Of a stretch of DNA of 64,000 bases, positions 24,504-33,379 are shown piece by piece; position 1 is the stretch's first letter, and every line of letters starts with the position of its first letter. The stretch is from assembly GCA_017650105.1 (NCBI GenBank), contig JAGCFO010000024.1, forward strand, positions 1 through 64,000, in the 5' to 3' direction. The notes beneath the pieces are model-generated. The model had not been told where the DNA came from. It worked only from the letters and a program-made list of their open reading frames with translations, and did no database searches. Position numbers and translations under genes: made by a program. This DNA comes from Bacteroidaceae bacterium. Its GTDB lineage: Bacteria > Bacteroidota > Bacteroidia > Bacteroidales > Bacteroidaceae.

Positions 24504-27500
24504 AATAAAGATGCCCGTCTGGGGATGAGCGACAACTCTTCCAAACAAGTCGTAGATAGCATTGTCAGCGGGATTTTCGCATTTCTCATCCTGTTCCAAA
24601 GGAAGGATTGCCGATGCGGGAAATTCGCCTATCTTCACCAGCTTCCAAGGAGAAGGAGTCGTACGGAACTGAACATAACCGTTTACCGAAGACTGAACGG
24701 TCCACACACCTTCCTCGGTTTGGAAATTGATACCGAGAGCATCGTCTGTCAACGAAGCCATAAAGGAAGTAGGCTCTGCTTCTCCCTCAAGGTTGAGGTA
24801 TTTGCTCGCAGTTGCCGATGTGGCATTTCCGTTGAAGTGATTGTAGATGTACACCTCGCCCTGCTTGTCTCCTGCCTTGAAGTAGAACCAGTAATGCGTA
24901 TCGTCCAAATCGTCAAGAGGGGCTGTCTTGATGTTTCCTTGATACCGGCTGTTACCCTTATACTCTCCTGTTCCGTCGTCGTAGAAGCAATATTTCTGTG
25001 TCGCAATATTCTGAATGTAATACATGACAAGTGTCTCATCATCAGAAAGTAAGGGGAGAATTTGTTTTTTGCTGTAGGCAGTGCTGACAACTTCAAGCAA
25101 TGCTTCCACTTCAGAGATGCTTTTGTCAAGCAGGTACGGATTCTCGGCGCGAACTGTTTTCAATGTCTGATAAGCCTCGAGAAGCTTCTGCACGTTAAAC
25201 GCGAAATCCTCTCCTTGCGAGACAACATCTTCGCAGATAGTTAGCGGATCATATGTTGCTACCACATCTTCAAGCACAAAGTCAACTCTCCTAATCAGCT
25301 GTTCTGCAAGATTATCCACAGCAGAGGTGTGATTGTCCACCACCGACTTGAACTGCCAAAGTGAAGAGGAAGCGGAATTTCCTCCCACAACTTCCTTACT
25401 ACTGTTATATCCCAGAAACACAGTACTTCCGCTTAGCTGAAGATTGTAATAGCCCACCGAATACTCCTTCAAATCGAAAGCAAGAGCATCTGATTGCTTC
25501 GAAGAAGCTGCCTTTACTCGTTTTCCGCTTTCGCAAGAGGTGATATACACATCTTCCTCAGGATTATAGATAAAGTACTGATCTTCCTTCCCTGTGGGAA
25601 CGAACTGCCAAAGTTTGGAAGCCAAGCTGACAGGATCTGTCGTGTTAGCCTTCAGTCCGCTTGTAAGGAAGTTAACGCTGTATTTCGGATAGTCCTTCAG
25701 ATAAATCCCATAGAGATTTTCTGTATGCAACCCTATTCTTGCGTTTTCCTCTGCAAGCAGTTCCGCCACAGCATCATCAACAACAAGCGACCATTCTCCA
25801 TAACTGCATTCGCTTTGATCCCTGTTTTTCATTGCATTCTGTGCCTTAGTGTACACATCCTGCAGGTTTTGTAGGTAATAGTTTATGAACCATCCTACAG
25901 TGCTTGACGCATCGTCGGACATATCGAGATATGTCTTTGCAGCAGCGAGAGAAGAGGAAAGAGCCTCCAGCTGCTCTGCTTCCGTTCCAGCAATAGCACT
26001 CGAAGGGATGTCGAAATCGTTATTTCCCAAAGGAGCAGCAGCAACAACACGAATCTTCTTTCCCGTCATCGTTGCAGGAAGCGAGAACTTATATGAATTG
26101 CTGATTGCCACAAGGGTGTTCTCCTCATCATACACTTTAAAACCAACTGCGCCCGAAGCATCCTCATGATTGATGACAATGTTCAGTCCCTTGCGCGTAT
26201 AAGAGTATCCTTGCGGCACAACGTCGTCAACAAAATCAAGATACTGTCCCACATCGCCCATGCTTCCGAAAGGCCACTCGTTATCGTAGTTTACGCGATC
26301 GACAGCAGGATTTCCAAAAGGTGCACGTCCTTTGGCAGGATAGATTCTGTCTTCCACGAAGACAAGATTGCCAAGTTTTTTCTCATACTTCTGCATCTTC
26401 TCCTTGAACTGCTGAGCTATCTTCTCTGTCAGATAAACGTTGGAATTGGAATAATCCGAAACGAAGTACCCATCCAAAGGATTGAAGAATCCATAACACT
26501 CAAAGAACTCCGACAAATCGGCATTTGCAATCTCACAGCATTTGAGGGCAAACTTGAGCCAGCTGTCTTGCCCATACACGACGCTGTTTCCGTGAGCCGT
26601 AAGTCTGTCGGCACGCAAAGCACGGAATAGTTTCGGCAGGAACTCTTTGTCGTGTCCTTGCTCATAGAAGTAGAGATATAGCTGGTAGTACATTCGCGCC
26701 TGTTGCCAGATGTCTCGCTCAAACCATGTTTTCCCAAAGTCGACGCAAACGCCCTTCTTGACTCCCACGCCGCGCGATGTGGCACGCCCTGCCGAATAGA
26801 CGCAGATATTCGAAAACATATTGTTCGAAACCTCCGTTCCTCCCGGGAAGGTAATCAGATTCTGATTGTTATGCCCTATTTCATGAGCAGGCCCCCAGAA
26901 GCCTCCGCGACCGTCGGTGAAGTTCTTGTAGTAGAGGATATTTCCGAGCGTACTTTCGTTGTAAGCCGTTCCGTTGCCGTAGGCAAACATATAATTATAT
27001 GTAACGCTCACGCAAGTAAGATAGAAATCGTGTTTCGCGGGAATATAATCCTCCATTCCCATCTGACGGCACTCCCATACCTGTATGCTATCCCAAACGC
27101 TGATAGATTCTACGATATGATCGGGAACATACTGCCTGACAAGTTTGCTGTTCATGTGCCAGAGCACGTGCTCTCCGCTGACGTCGATAGCAAAAGCGCT
27201 GAACATACCGTTTGTTTTCAGCATGTCTTCCCAGTCTTCATTCGTGTGCTTGCGTACGTCGAAATACCCGTTGAGGGTTCCTCCCTGAATATTCACGTGC
27301 AACGTAGGCCAGTCGGCAAGCACCTTCTTTCCCGTCACCGTTGTGTTGGCAATATAATGAAGGAATAACAATCCGTTGTCTCGGGCAACAGGCACTATGT
27401 TCAGTCCTTTCTTCAGCGATGTAGATACGGTAGCAAAATCTCCTGCGCCATACACGACGCGCGCCTCAACGGTTGCGTCAGAAGGAATATCCTCTGCGAT

Positions 27501-28340
27501 AAAGATATAGAGCAAATCAAAGTTATCAACGCGGATTCCCGTCGGGTTCCAAAGCACTCCTTGAGCCCCGTGCCCCATCTGCCCAGCCCAATAGCTCGGG
27601 TCTCCGTTAGGACGGAATTCTGCTATTCGGAATGATTTCTCCCATTTATTTGCCCACGTGTCTGTTGCCAGCTTGCACATGTATTCAACAAGCACCTCCG
27701 GCAAGTCTGTTACCTGCGATTCAATCTGCTCGCGGCTCATCGAAGCATAGGGAGCCTTCAGAACCGTGCACTCAATATCCTCAAAATACTGAGCAAGCGC
27801 AGCAGAATAGGCCGAAACCTTGCCTGTGGTCTCTGCCATCTCATCGAAACGAGCCTTCGCCTCTGCCAGCTTCTTCTCGTCCACATTTACCGGAACCACC
27901 GTCCAGGCGCTACGGTCGTTATCTGTGCCGTTATAGGCGCTCCAAGTAACCAGGTTTTGCGTTCCCCCTTGGCTGTTCCAGTATCCGTTCGAGCCTTTGA
28001 TGATGTCAAGATAATTGCTGTTGACACTATTATTCTTAACCGTGAACGTTCCCGAGCCTTTAGTGGTGTAGAACTGCCCGCTTGAATTGGGATTGATGTA
28101 CCGTCCCGTAAGCAGATTCTGAAAACTATACATGTTGCCGCCTTCATTCTTGAGCACCCACAGTTGGTTGAAGTTCTCCGATGAATAAGAATCCAGATAG
28201 CAGGCTCCTTTAAGCACGTCTTCGGTAACGACGAGCCCGTTGCCCACACAGTTCACTTTGTATATTCCGTCTTCCACAACACCTGCGTGGAGGAAGAAAG
28301 CACAAAAGCCAAGAATCAGTATTAGAATTGTTCTTTTCAT
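24471..28340 (-). CDS. M60-family zinc peptidase (mucinase-like), probable type IX cargo
   Basis: A 1289-residue secreted protein with a signal peptide (MKRTILILILGFCAFFLHAG). An N-terminal ricin-like or carbohydrate-binding region (VGNGLVVTEDV, WVLKNEGGNMYSFQN) is followed by the M60 domain, whose zinc site is HEIGH at residues 486-490 in GPAHEIGHNNQ. Characterised M60 enzymes cut mucin-type O-glycoproteins; BT4244 of Bacteroides is one. A second lectin-like repeat region occurs at about 900-1030 and a beta domain later on. The last 30 residues (IYDLFGRVV, PQTGIFIHKGKK) look like a type A type IX secretion sorting signal. The very end is encoded by a mosaic element. It lies 42 bases downstream of the GH95 gene and is probably co-transcribed with it. 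Confidence 0.88.
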   Translation of the reverse strand: MKRTILILILGFCAFFLHAGVVEDGIYKVNCVGNGLVVTEDVLKGACYLDSYSSENFNQLWVLKNEGGNMYSFQNLLTGRYINPNSSGQFYTTKGSGTFTVKNNSVNSNYLDIIKGSNGYWNSQGGTQNLVTWSAYNGTDNDRSAWTVVPVNVDEKKLAEAKARFDEMAETTGKVSAYSAALAQYFEDIECTVLKAPYASMSREQIESQVTDLPEVLVEYMCKLATDTWANKWEKSFRIAEFRPNGDPSYWAGQMGHGAQGVLWNPTGIRVDNFDLLYIFIAEDIPSDATVEARVVYGAGDFATVSTSLKKGLNIVPVARDNGLLFLHYIANTTVTGKKVLADWPTLHVNIQGGTLNGYFDVRKHTNEDWEDMLKTNGMFSAFAIDVSGEHVLWHMNSKLVRQYVPDHIVESISVWDSIQVWECRQMGMEDYIPAKHDFYLTCVSVTYNYMFAYGNGTAYNESTLGNILYYKNFTDGRGGFWGPAHEIGHNNQNLITFPGGTEVSNNMFSNICVYSAGRATSRGVGVKKGVCVDFGKTWFERDIWQQARMYYQLYLYFYEQGHDKEFLPKLFRALRADRLTAHGNSVVYGQDSWLKFALKCCEIANADLSEFFECYGFFNPLDGYFVSDYSNSNVYLTEKIAQQFKEKMQKYEKKLGNLVFVEDRIYPAKGRAPFGNPAVDRVNYDNEWPFGSMGDVGQYLDFVDDVVPQGYSYTRKGLNIVINHEDASGAVGFKVYDEENTLVAISNSYKFSLPATMTGKKIRVVAAAPLGNNDFDIPSSAIAGTEAEQLEALSSSLAAAKTYLDMSDDASSTVGWFINYYLQNLQDVYTKAQNAMKNRDQSECSYGEWSLVVDDAVAELLAEENARIGLHTENLYGIYLKDYPKYSVNFLTSGLKANTTDPVSLASKLWQFVPTGKEDQYFIYNPEEDVYITSCESGKRVKAASSKQSDALAFDLKEYSVGYYNLQLSGSTVFLGYNSSKEVVGGNSASSSLWQFKSVVDNHTSAVDNLAEQLIRRVDFVLEDVVATYDPLTICEDVVSQGEDFAFNVQKLLEAYQTLKTVRAENPYLLDKSISEVEALLEVVSTAYSKKQILPLLSDDETLVMYYIQNIATQKYCFYDDGTGEYKGNSRYQGNIKTAPLDDLDDTHYWFYFKAGDKQGEVYIYNHFNGNATSATASKYLNLEGEAEPTSFMASLTDDALGINFQTEEGVWTVQSSVNGYVQFRTTPSPWKLVKIGEFPASAILPLEQDEKCENPADNAIYDLFGRVVAHPQTGIFIHKGKKFLKNK

Positions 28341-28382
28341 TATGGTTTTATGGTTAGATTCAACACATTTATTCTTCCCTTT

Positions 28383-30899
28383 TTAGTCTTTAGCCGTAAG
28401 TTCATAGGAATGTCCCTTTTCCGTTTTGAAAGATAGGAAAAGCGAGCCTCCCGTTTGGGGAACAACTGTCTGCAGGGATTTGCCCGTTGTCAGGTCCTTC
28501 ATTTCATATCTTTTTTCTGCTGCCACGCTACATTTCACCTTGCAGTCTCCTCCTGCGAGCGAACGGATGGCTGCTTTCCGCAGCTTGCCCTCAGCCCAGT
28601 CGACGTCAATCTCATAGTTTCCCTGAGCCTTCACTCCGTGCATCGAGCCTTCGCCCCATTCTTCCGGCAAGGCGGGCAACAGCTGGATGTATCCCGCATG
28701 ACTTTGCAATATCATCTCGGCAATTCCAGCACAGACTCCGAAGTTTCCATCTATCTGGAAGGGAGGATGCGAGTCGAACAAGTTGTCATATACTCCAGCG
28801 CCTGTTCCCGCATAATCGATGCCTGAACCCAAATGGCTGCTGGCGAGGGCATTGTGCAGCAAGACGTGTGCTTCCTTCCCGTTTTGTGCCCGAGCCCAGA
28901 GGTTCACCTTCCAGCCCATAGCCCATCCCGTAGCCTTCATGCCGCGCCGAGTGAGGGAGCGAAGTGTTGCCTGATAGATGCTGTCGTTAATAGCAGGACT
29001 GATCTGGATTCCAGGATATAAGCCTATCAGATGCGAGAGATGTCGATGATAGGGCCAGTCGTTGGAGGCAGTATCCTGCCTGTAGTCTTTCCATTCTTTC
29101 AAAAGCAGTTCGCCGTCGGCTCCCGGCACCACTTCCGTGTGAAGTCCGTTGTCAAGATTGTCAAGGTACGATTTCACGGAGGCGACGTATGCGCTGCTCA
29201 CACCACACTCATCGCCCAACTCGGAGAAGGCCTGTAGCGTGTTGTCGAACAAAGCGTACACCAGTTGCTGCGCATGCGCTGTGGTTGCTCCGAGGGGGCC
29301 GTGCTCGGGGCTGAATTCGCGCGGGCATACCCAAGTGCCGTCCGACGGATCTTTCACGAGCCTGTTTTTCCAAAAGTCAACAGCACTGCACATTACGGGC
29401 ATCGCCTTCTTGCGCAAATATTCCTTGTCGAGAGTATAAAGATAATGCTGCCAAAGGTGCATGCAATACCACGCGTTGGCAACAGCATAGTACTGCCCGC
29501 TCCATTGTGAGCAGCGCCCGAAAATGTTATTCTCCGTCGTGAGGAACCATCCGCCACGCTTCTGAAGGGTTGTGCCGTCGGTGGTGAGGTAGCGATATAC
29601 GTTTTTCTGCCACTGGGTATCGTGAAGCTGGGAGCCGCGCCCCACAGCCTCGTTGTAGACATAGTCGATAAACGTCATGTGGAGCTCGCTGAGGTTTGTC
29701 ACTTCGGCAGGCCAGTAGTTCATCTGCACGTTGATGTTCGAGTGGATGTCGCTGTTCCACGCAGGATGGTGCGAGTGGTTCCAGATGCCCTGCAGATTGC
29801 TTGGCAACGCTATTCCCCGAGCGCTGCCGAGCATAAGGTAGCGCCCGTAGCTGAAGTATAGCTCTTCAAGGAAGAGGTTTTCGCGATAGGATGTGGGCGA
29901 AGCATTATACGCGCGTATCAGTTTGTCGGTAGGCTGGTTGTTGGCTTCCCTGGGGCTGATGACGAACTGGCAACGGTCGAAAAAGCTGCGATAGTCAGCC
30001 ACATGCTCTGCCTTCAGTTCTGCGAAGCTGTGCCGGAGAGCCTCGTTCACAACGCAGTCGACGTTAGCAGGCAGCTCGGCAGCAGAATAGATATAGGAGG
30101 GCGACGTGGTGGAGAAGTTCGTGTTTCCGCGCATGACGATGAGCAGCGAGTCGGCATGTTCCACGCGCAGCATCCCTTGCGACACCGATGTCTGGGCTTT
30201 CGTCCCGTAGGCATGAATTCCCAGGCGGTAGTAGTAGTTGAGCAAATCCAGCTTGCCCGAGAAGGAAACGCCTCCCGAAGTGTAGGCCATACGGGCGTTG
30301 GAGGGGAATTCCTCCGCGTTGGCGTCAGTCACCGAGAGCCCCACGTTGACGTTCCCGTTGCCCGAAGCCTTCAGCAGCAGGGCTACCACGTCGGCAGGAT
30401 ACGATGCGATGTATTCCCGCTCGTAATCCACGCCCCCAATGGTGTACGACACGCGCCCTACGGCATTCTGAATGTCGAGCTGGCGCCGATAGTTTGTCAC
30501 CTTGCTGTCTGCTTCTGCATCGAGGCTGTTGATGTAGAGGTTGCCGAAATTGCGGTAACATCCATAACCCGATCCGGCTCCGATAGGGTCGCCGCTGGTG
30601 CCTGTCCACAGCGTCTTGTCGTTGAACTGCACCTCTTCCCTTCTCACCCCTCCGAAGAACATGGCTCCAAACTGTCCGTTGCCTATCGGCAGGCTCTGGT
30701 CCATCCAGTCGGTCGACGGGGTGTCGTACCACAGCGTCAGCTTCTCCTTCGGCAGGATGCTGTGCGAGAGGGGCTCGATGCTGGCGCATTCCTGCGCCGT
30801 GCCGCTCCCTTCGTTTCCACTTGCCGCAAAGGCAGCAGCTGCAGTTGCCGCAAGCATCAGCGCTGCAAAAAGTGTACGTTTTGTGCCCATTTTCTTCAT
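28383..30899 (-). CDS. Glycoside hydrolase family 95 alpha-L-fucosidase
   Basis: An 838-residue secreted enzyme with a signal peptide (MKKMGTKRTLFAALMLAATAAAAFA). The N-terminal beta domain starts at LWYDTPSTDWMDQSLPIGNGQFGAMFFGG, and the (alpha/alpha)6 catalytic part has NINVQMNYWPAEVTNL, SPEHGP and PPFQIDGNFG. In the Bifidobacterium enzyme AfcA the matching Asn pair, Glu and Asp form the active site. Members release alpha-1,2-linked fucose, or galactose in some cases, from glycans. I use the ATG at 30899, because the promoter box at 30927 lies inside the longer frame from 30980; 30890 is also possible. It is followed by the M60 peptidase, which makes a mucin-degrading pair plausible. Confidence 0.9.
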   Translation of the reverse strand: MKKMGTKRTLFAALMLAATAAAAFAASGNEGSGTAQECASIEPLSHSILPKEKLTLWYDTPSTDWMDQSLPIGNGQFGAMFFGGVRREEVQFNDKTLWTGTSGDPIGAGSGYGCYRNFGNLYINSLDAEADSKVTNYRRQLDIQNAVGRVSYTIGGVDYEREYIASYPADVVALLLKASGNGNVNVGLSVTDANAEEFPSNARMAYTSGGVSFSGKLDLLNYYYRLGIHAYGTKAQTSVSQGMLRVEHADSLLIVMRGNTNFSTTSPSYIYSAAELPANVDCVVNEALRHSFAELKAEHVADYRSFFDRCQFVISPREANNQPTDKLIRAYNASPTSYRENLFLEELYFSYGRYLMLGSARGIALPSNLQGIWNHSHHPAWNSDIHSNINVQMNYWPAEVTNLSELHMTFIDYVYNEAVGRGSQLHDTQWQKNVYRYLTTDGTTLQKRGGWFLTTENNIFGRCSQWSGQYYAVANAWYCMHLWQHYLYTLDKEYLRKKAMPVMCSAVDFWKNRLVKDPSDGTWVCPREFSPEHGPLGATTAHAQQLVYALFDNTLQAFSELGDECGVSSAYVASVKSYLDNLDNGLHTEVVPGADGELLLKEWKDYRQDTASNDWPYHRHLSHLIGLYPGIQISPAINDSIYQATLRSLTRRGMKATGWAMGWKVNLWARAQNGKEAHVLLHNALASSHLGSGIDYAGTGAGVYDNLFDSHPPFQIDGNFGVCAGIAEMILQSHAGYIQLLPALPEEWGEGSMHGVKAQGNYEIDVDWAEGKLRKAAIRSLAGGDCKVKCSVAAEKRYEMKDLTTGKSLQTVVPQTGGSLFLSFKTEKGHSYELTAKD

Positions 30900-30926
30900 C
30901 TCTTCACATTTGGGGTAATCAAACGA

Positions 30927-30958
30927 CAAAAATACATTCTTTTTTGGATTTTCACCAA
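30927..30958 (-). promoter_or_regulatory. Promoter TTG-N21-TATTTTTG for the GH95-M60 unit
   Basis: On the minus strand TATTTTTG (30934-30927) has TTG (30958-30956) 21 bases upstream. Transcription would start around 30920, which fits the ATG at 30899. Confidence 0.6.
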
Positions 30959-31204
30959 TCTTTTCCGAAAAATATTGCATGTATGCTTTTTTTGCCCGTC
31001 TTGCCGCCTATTCGGAAACATTGACCTTCAGACGTTTTTCCTTCTCCATTTTGTTGCACCAACACGTTGGGACACCTTGCACAACACGTTGGGTAAACAC
31101 TCTCGAAGGAGAAAAAAACGCCGGAGAAAAAGGCAAAACCCAAGCAAATTGAAAAAAATTGCACTTTTTTTGGCTTATTGGGCTGAAGGAAAGAAGAAAA
31201 AAGT

Positions 31205-31212
31205 TACTTTTG
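31205..31212 (+). promoter_or_regulatory. Promoter -7 box (TACTTTTG) for metF
   Basis: A perfect consensus, 23 bases before the metF ATG. The nearest TTG upstream is a few bases too far away. Confidence 0.55.
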
Positions 31213-31234
31213 CAGAGTAGAATCAAAAAACGCA

Positions 31235-32182
31235 ATGCTATACACCGCCGAAACCACTCAGACGACAGGCTTCTCCTTCGAGGTGCTCCCGCCCCTGAAG
31301 GGGAAGGGAATAGACTCCCTCTTCGACACCGTAGACGCCCTGCGCGAGTTCAATCCCGTTTGCATCAACATCACCACACACCGCAGCGAGCACGTGTGGA
31401 AGGAGAAGGGCGACGGCACTTTTGAACGCATGACGATACGCAGGCGTCCCGGCTCGGTGGCTGTTGCTGCCGTCATCAAGCACAAGTACAACATCCCCGT
31501 TGTGCCTCATATCCTGTGCAGCGGCTTCTCGCGCGAGGAGACGGAGTATGTACTCATCGACCTGCAGTTTCTCGGCATCACCGACCTGCTTGTGCTGCGG
31601 GGCGACAAGTCATCCGACGACAAGCGCTTCGTGCCTACGCCGGGCGGATATAGCCACGCCCTTGAGCTGCAAGGGCAGATAAACCGCTTCAACGAAGGAA
31701 TATTCGACGACGGGAGTCGCATTGAAAGTTCCGTTACGCCCTTCACCTACGGCGTTGCCTGCTATCCCGAGAAGCATGAGGAAGCACCCAACATGGAGCG
31801 CGACTTATACTGGCTGAAAAAGAAGCAGGAAAGCGGCGCCTGCTATGCCGTGACGCAGCTTTTCTACGACAACGCGAAGTATTTCAGCTTCGTCGAGCGC
31901 GCGCGAGCCGAGGGCATCACCATACCTATCATTCCCGGCATCAAGCCCCTTAAGCGCAAGGCGCAGCTGAGCATCATACCGCAGACGTTCAAGGTGGACA
32001 TCCCCGAGACGCTCGCTGAAGAAGCGCTGAAATGCAAGTCGGACGACGACGTGCGCCAAGTAGGCATCGAGTGGTGTATCAGCCAATGCAAGGAGCTGAA
32101 AGCATTCGGCGTGCCCGCCCTGCACTTCTACACGGCAGGAGCCACCGAGAGCGTGAGGGAGATAGCAAAAGTCATTTTCTAA
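31235..32182 (+). CDS. metF: Methylenetetrahydrofolate reductase
   Basis: A 315-residue flavoprotein that reduces 5,10-methylene-THF to 5-methyl-THF for methionine synthesis. The TIM barrel shows FSFEVLPPLKGKG at the first strand (the Glu that acts in catalysis), VCINITTHRSE, HILCSGFSREE and LVLRGDKSSDD (FAD-binding region), and VTQLFYDNAKYF. It is the first gene of a likely unit with holB and ricT, with gaps of 19 and 11 bases. Confidence 0.95.
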   Translation: MLYTAETTQTTGFSFEVLPPLKGKGIDSLFDTVDALREFNPVCINITTHRSEHVWKEKGDGTFERMTIRRRPGSVAVAAVIKHKYNIPVVPHILCSGFSREETEYVLIDLQFLGITDLLVLRGDKSSDDKRFVPTPGGYSHALELQGQINRFNEGIFDDGSRIESSVTPFTYGVACYPEKHEEAPNMERDLYWLKKKQESGACYAVTQLFYDNAKYFSFVERARAEGITIPIIPGIKPLKRKAQLSIIPQTFKVDIPETLAEEALKCKSDDDVRQVGIEWCISQCKELKAFGVPALHFYTAGATESVREIAKVIF

Positions 32183-32201
32183 CTAAGGATACGCCCACAT
32201 C

Positions 32202-33368
32202 ATGTTCTTCAAGGATATCATCGGACAGGAAAACGTAAAGAAACACCTCAGAGAGAGCGTGGAGGAAGGGCGAGTGCCCCACGCTATGCTCTTCTGCGGA
32301 CCTACGGGCGTAGGAAAACTGCCGATGGCTGTGGCTTTTGCGCAATATCTCGTCTGCTCGGGAAAGGACGAGAAGGGTTTCTTCGGCGATGAAGTGTCGG
32401 AAGAGCCTTGCGGGCAATGCCCCTCGTGCGCCAAAGCAAACAAGTTGGTGCATCCCGACATACATTTCATCTTTCCCATTTACAAAAAGGAGAGCGGAAG
32501 AGACGGCGATACCTACCCGCTTAGCGATGATTACATTTTCAATTGGCGCGAGGCCTTCCTGCGCAACCCATATCTTGGGCTGGAGGAATGGCTGCGGGCT
32601 ATTGGAGCCGACAAACAGAAGGGAGAAATCTACGTGGCTCAGGCAAACGAAATCATTCGCAAGCTTAACCTGCGCTCCTCGGAGGGAGGATACAGGGTTG
32701 TCATCCTCTGGATGCCTGAAAAGATGAACGACTCCTGCGCCAACAAGCTGCTGAAACTGATTGAGGAACCGCCTTCTGAAACGGTCTTCCTGATGGTAAG
32801 CGAAGACGTGGAGAACGTGCTTCCCACCATCCAGAGCCGAGCTCAGCGCATCAACTTCACCCCCGTCCCTGAAGCCGAAATCCAGCAGGCTCTGCAGCAG
32901 CGGCTCGGCATCGAAGCCTCCCTTGCCGCCCAGGCAGCACACACCAGCGAGGGCAAATGGCCGAAAGCTGTGGAGGCAGCGCAGCAGGACTCGGAAACAA
33001 CGGAAGACCTTGAGCAATTCAAGCAGCTCATGCGTCTTGCCTACGGACGCAAAGTGTATGACCTGAAACTCTGGAGCGAGGAAATGGCCACTTTGGGACG
33101 AGCACAGCAAAGGCAGTTCCTGCTCTACTGCCAAAGGATGACACGTGAGAGCTTCGTCTGCAACTTCCACCTTCCGCAACTCAACTATATGAATATAGCC
33201 GAAAGCGCTTTCACGCAGCGCTTCGCCCCATTCGTAAACGAAAAGAACGTCGCACAAATCAATCAGGCGCTGGAAAATGCCGGAAAGGACATCGAAAGGA
33301 ACGTCAATGCCCGAATGGTGTTCTTTGACCTCTGCCTGAAAATGATTATGCTTTTAAAACAAACATAA
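32202..33368 (+). CDS. holB: DNA polymerase III subunit delta'
   Basis: A 388-residue clamp-loader subunit. The AAA+ domain shows IGQENVKKHLRES, the P-loop CGPTGVGKLP (residues 32-41) and the four-cysteine zinc module PCGQCPSCAKANKLVHPD. EPPSETVFLMVSEDVENVLPTIQSRAQ marks sensor 1. The P-loop has Leu in place of the usual Ser/Thr after the Lys, so ATP hydrolysis by this subunit is unlikely, as in other delta' proteins. It is 19 bases after metF and 11 before ricT. Confidence 0.92.
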   Translation: MFFKDIIGQENVKKHLRESVEEGRVPHAMLFCGPTGVGKLPMAVAFAQYLVCSGKDEKGFFGDEVSEEPCGQCPSCAKANKLVHPDIHFIFPIYKKESGRDGDTYPLSDDYIFNWREAFLRNPYLGLEEWLRAIGADKQKGEIYVAQANEIIRKLNLRSSEGGYRVVILWMPEKMNDSCANKLLKLIEEPPSETVFLMVSEDVENVLPTIQSRAQRINFTPVPEAEIQQALQQRLGIEASLAAQAAHTSEGKWPKAVEAAQQDSETTEDLEQFKQLMRLAYGRKVYDLKLWSEEMATLGRAQQRQFLLYCQRMTRESFVCNFHLPQLNYMNIAESAFTQRFAPFVNEKNVAQINQALENAGKDIERNVNARMVFFDLCLKMIMLLKQT

Positions 33369-33379
33369 AGGAACACACT

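Larger units (their letters stand above)
30900..31234. other. Divergent spacer between GH95 and metF
   Basis: It holds the GH95 promoter, an 11-bp direct repeat AACACGTTGGG at 31061 and 31083 (22 bases apart) and the metF promoter at 31205. I see no gene in it. Confidence 0.6.

Noticed and set aside
29265-29510. Short ORFs antisense to GH95
   Set aside because: Shadows of the GH95 coding frame without start or domain support.
30003-31220. 405-codon plus-strand ORF
   Set aside because: Antisense to the GH95 start and its promoter region; low-complexity ending and no domain.
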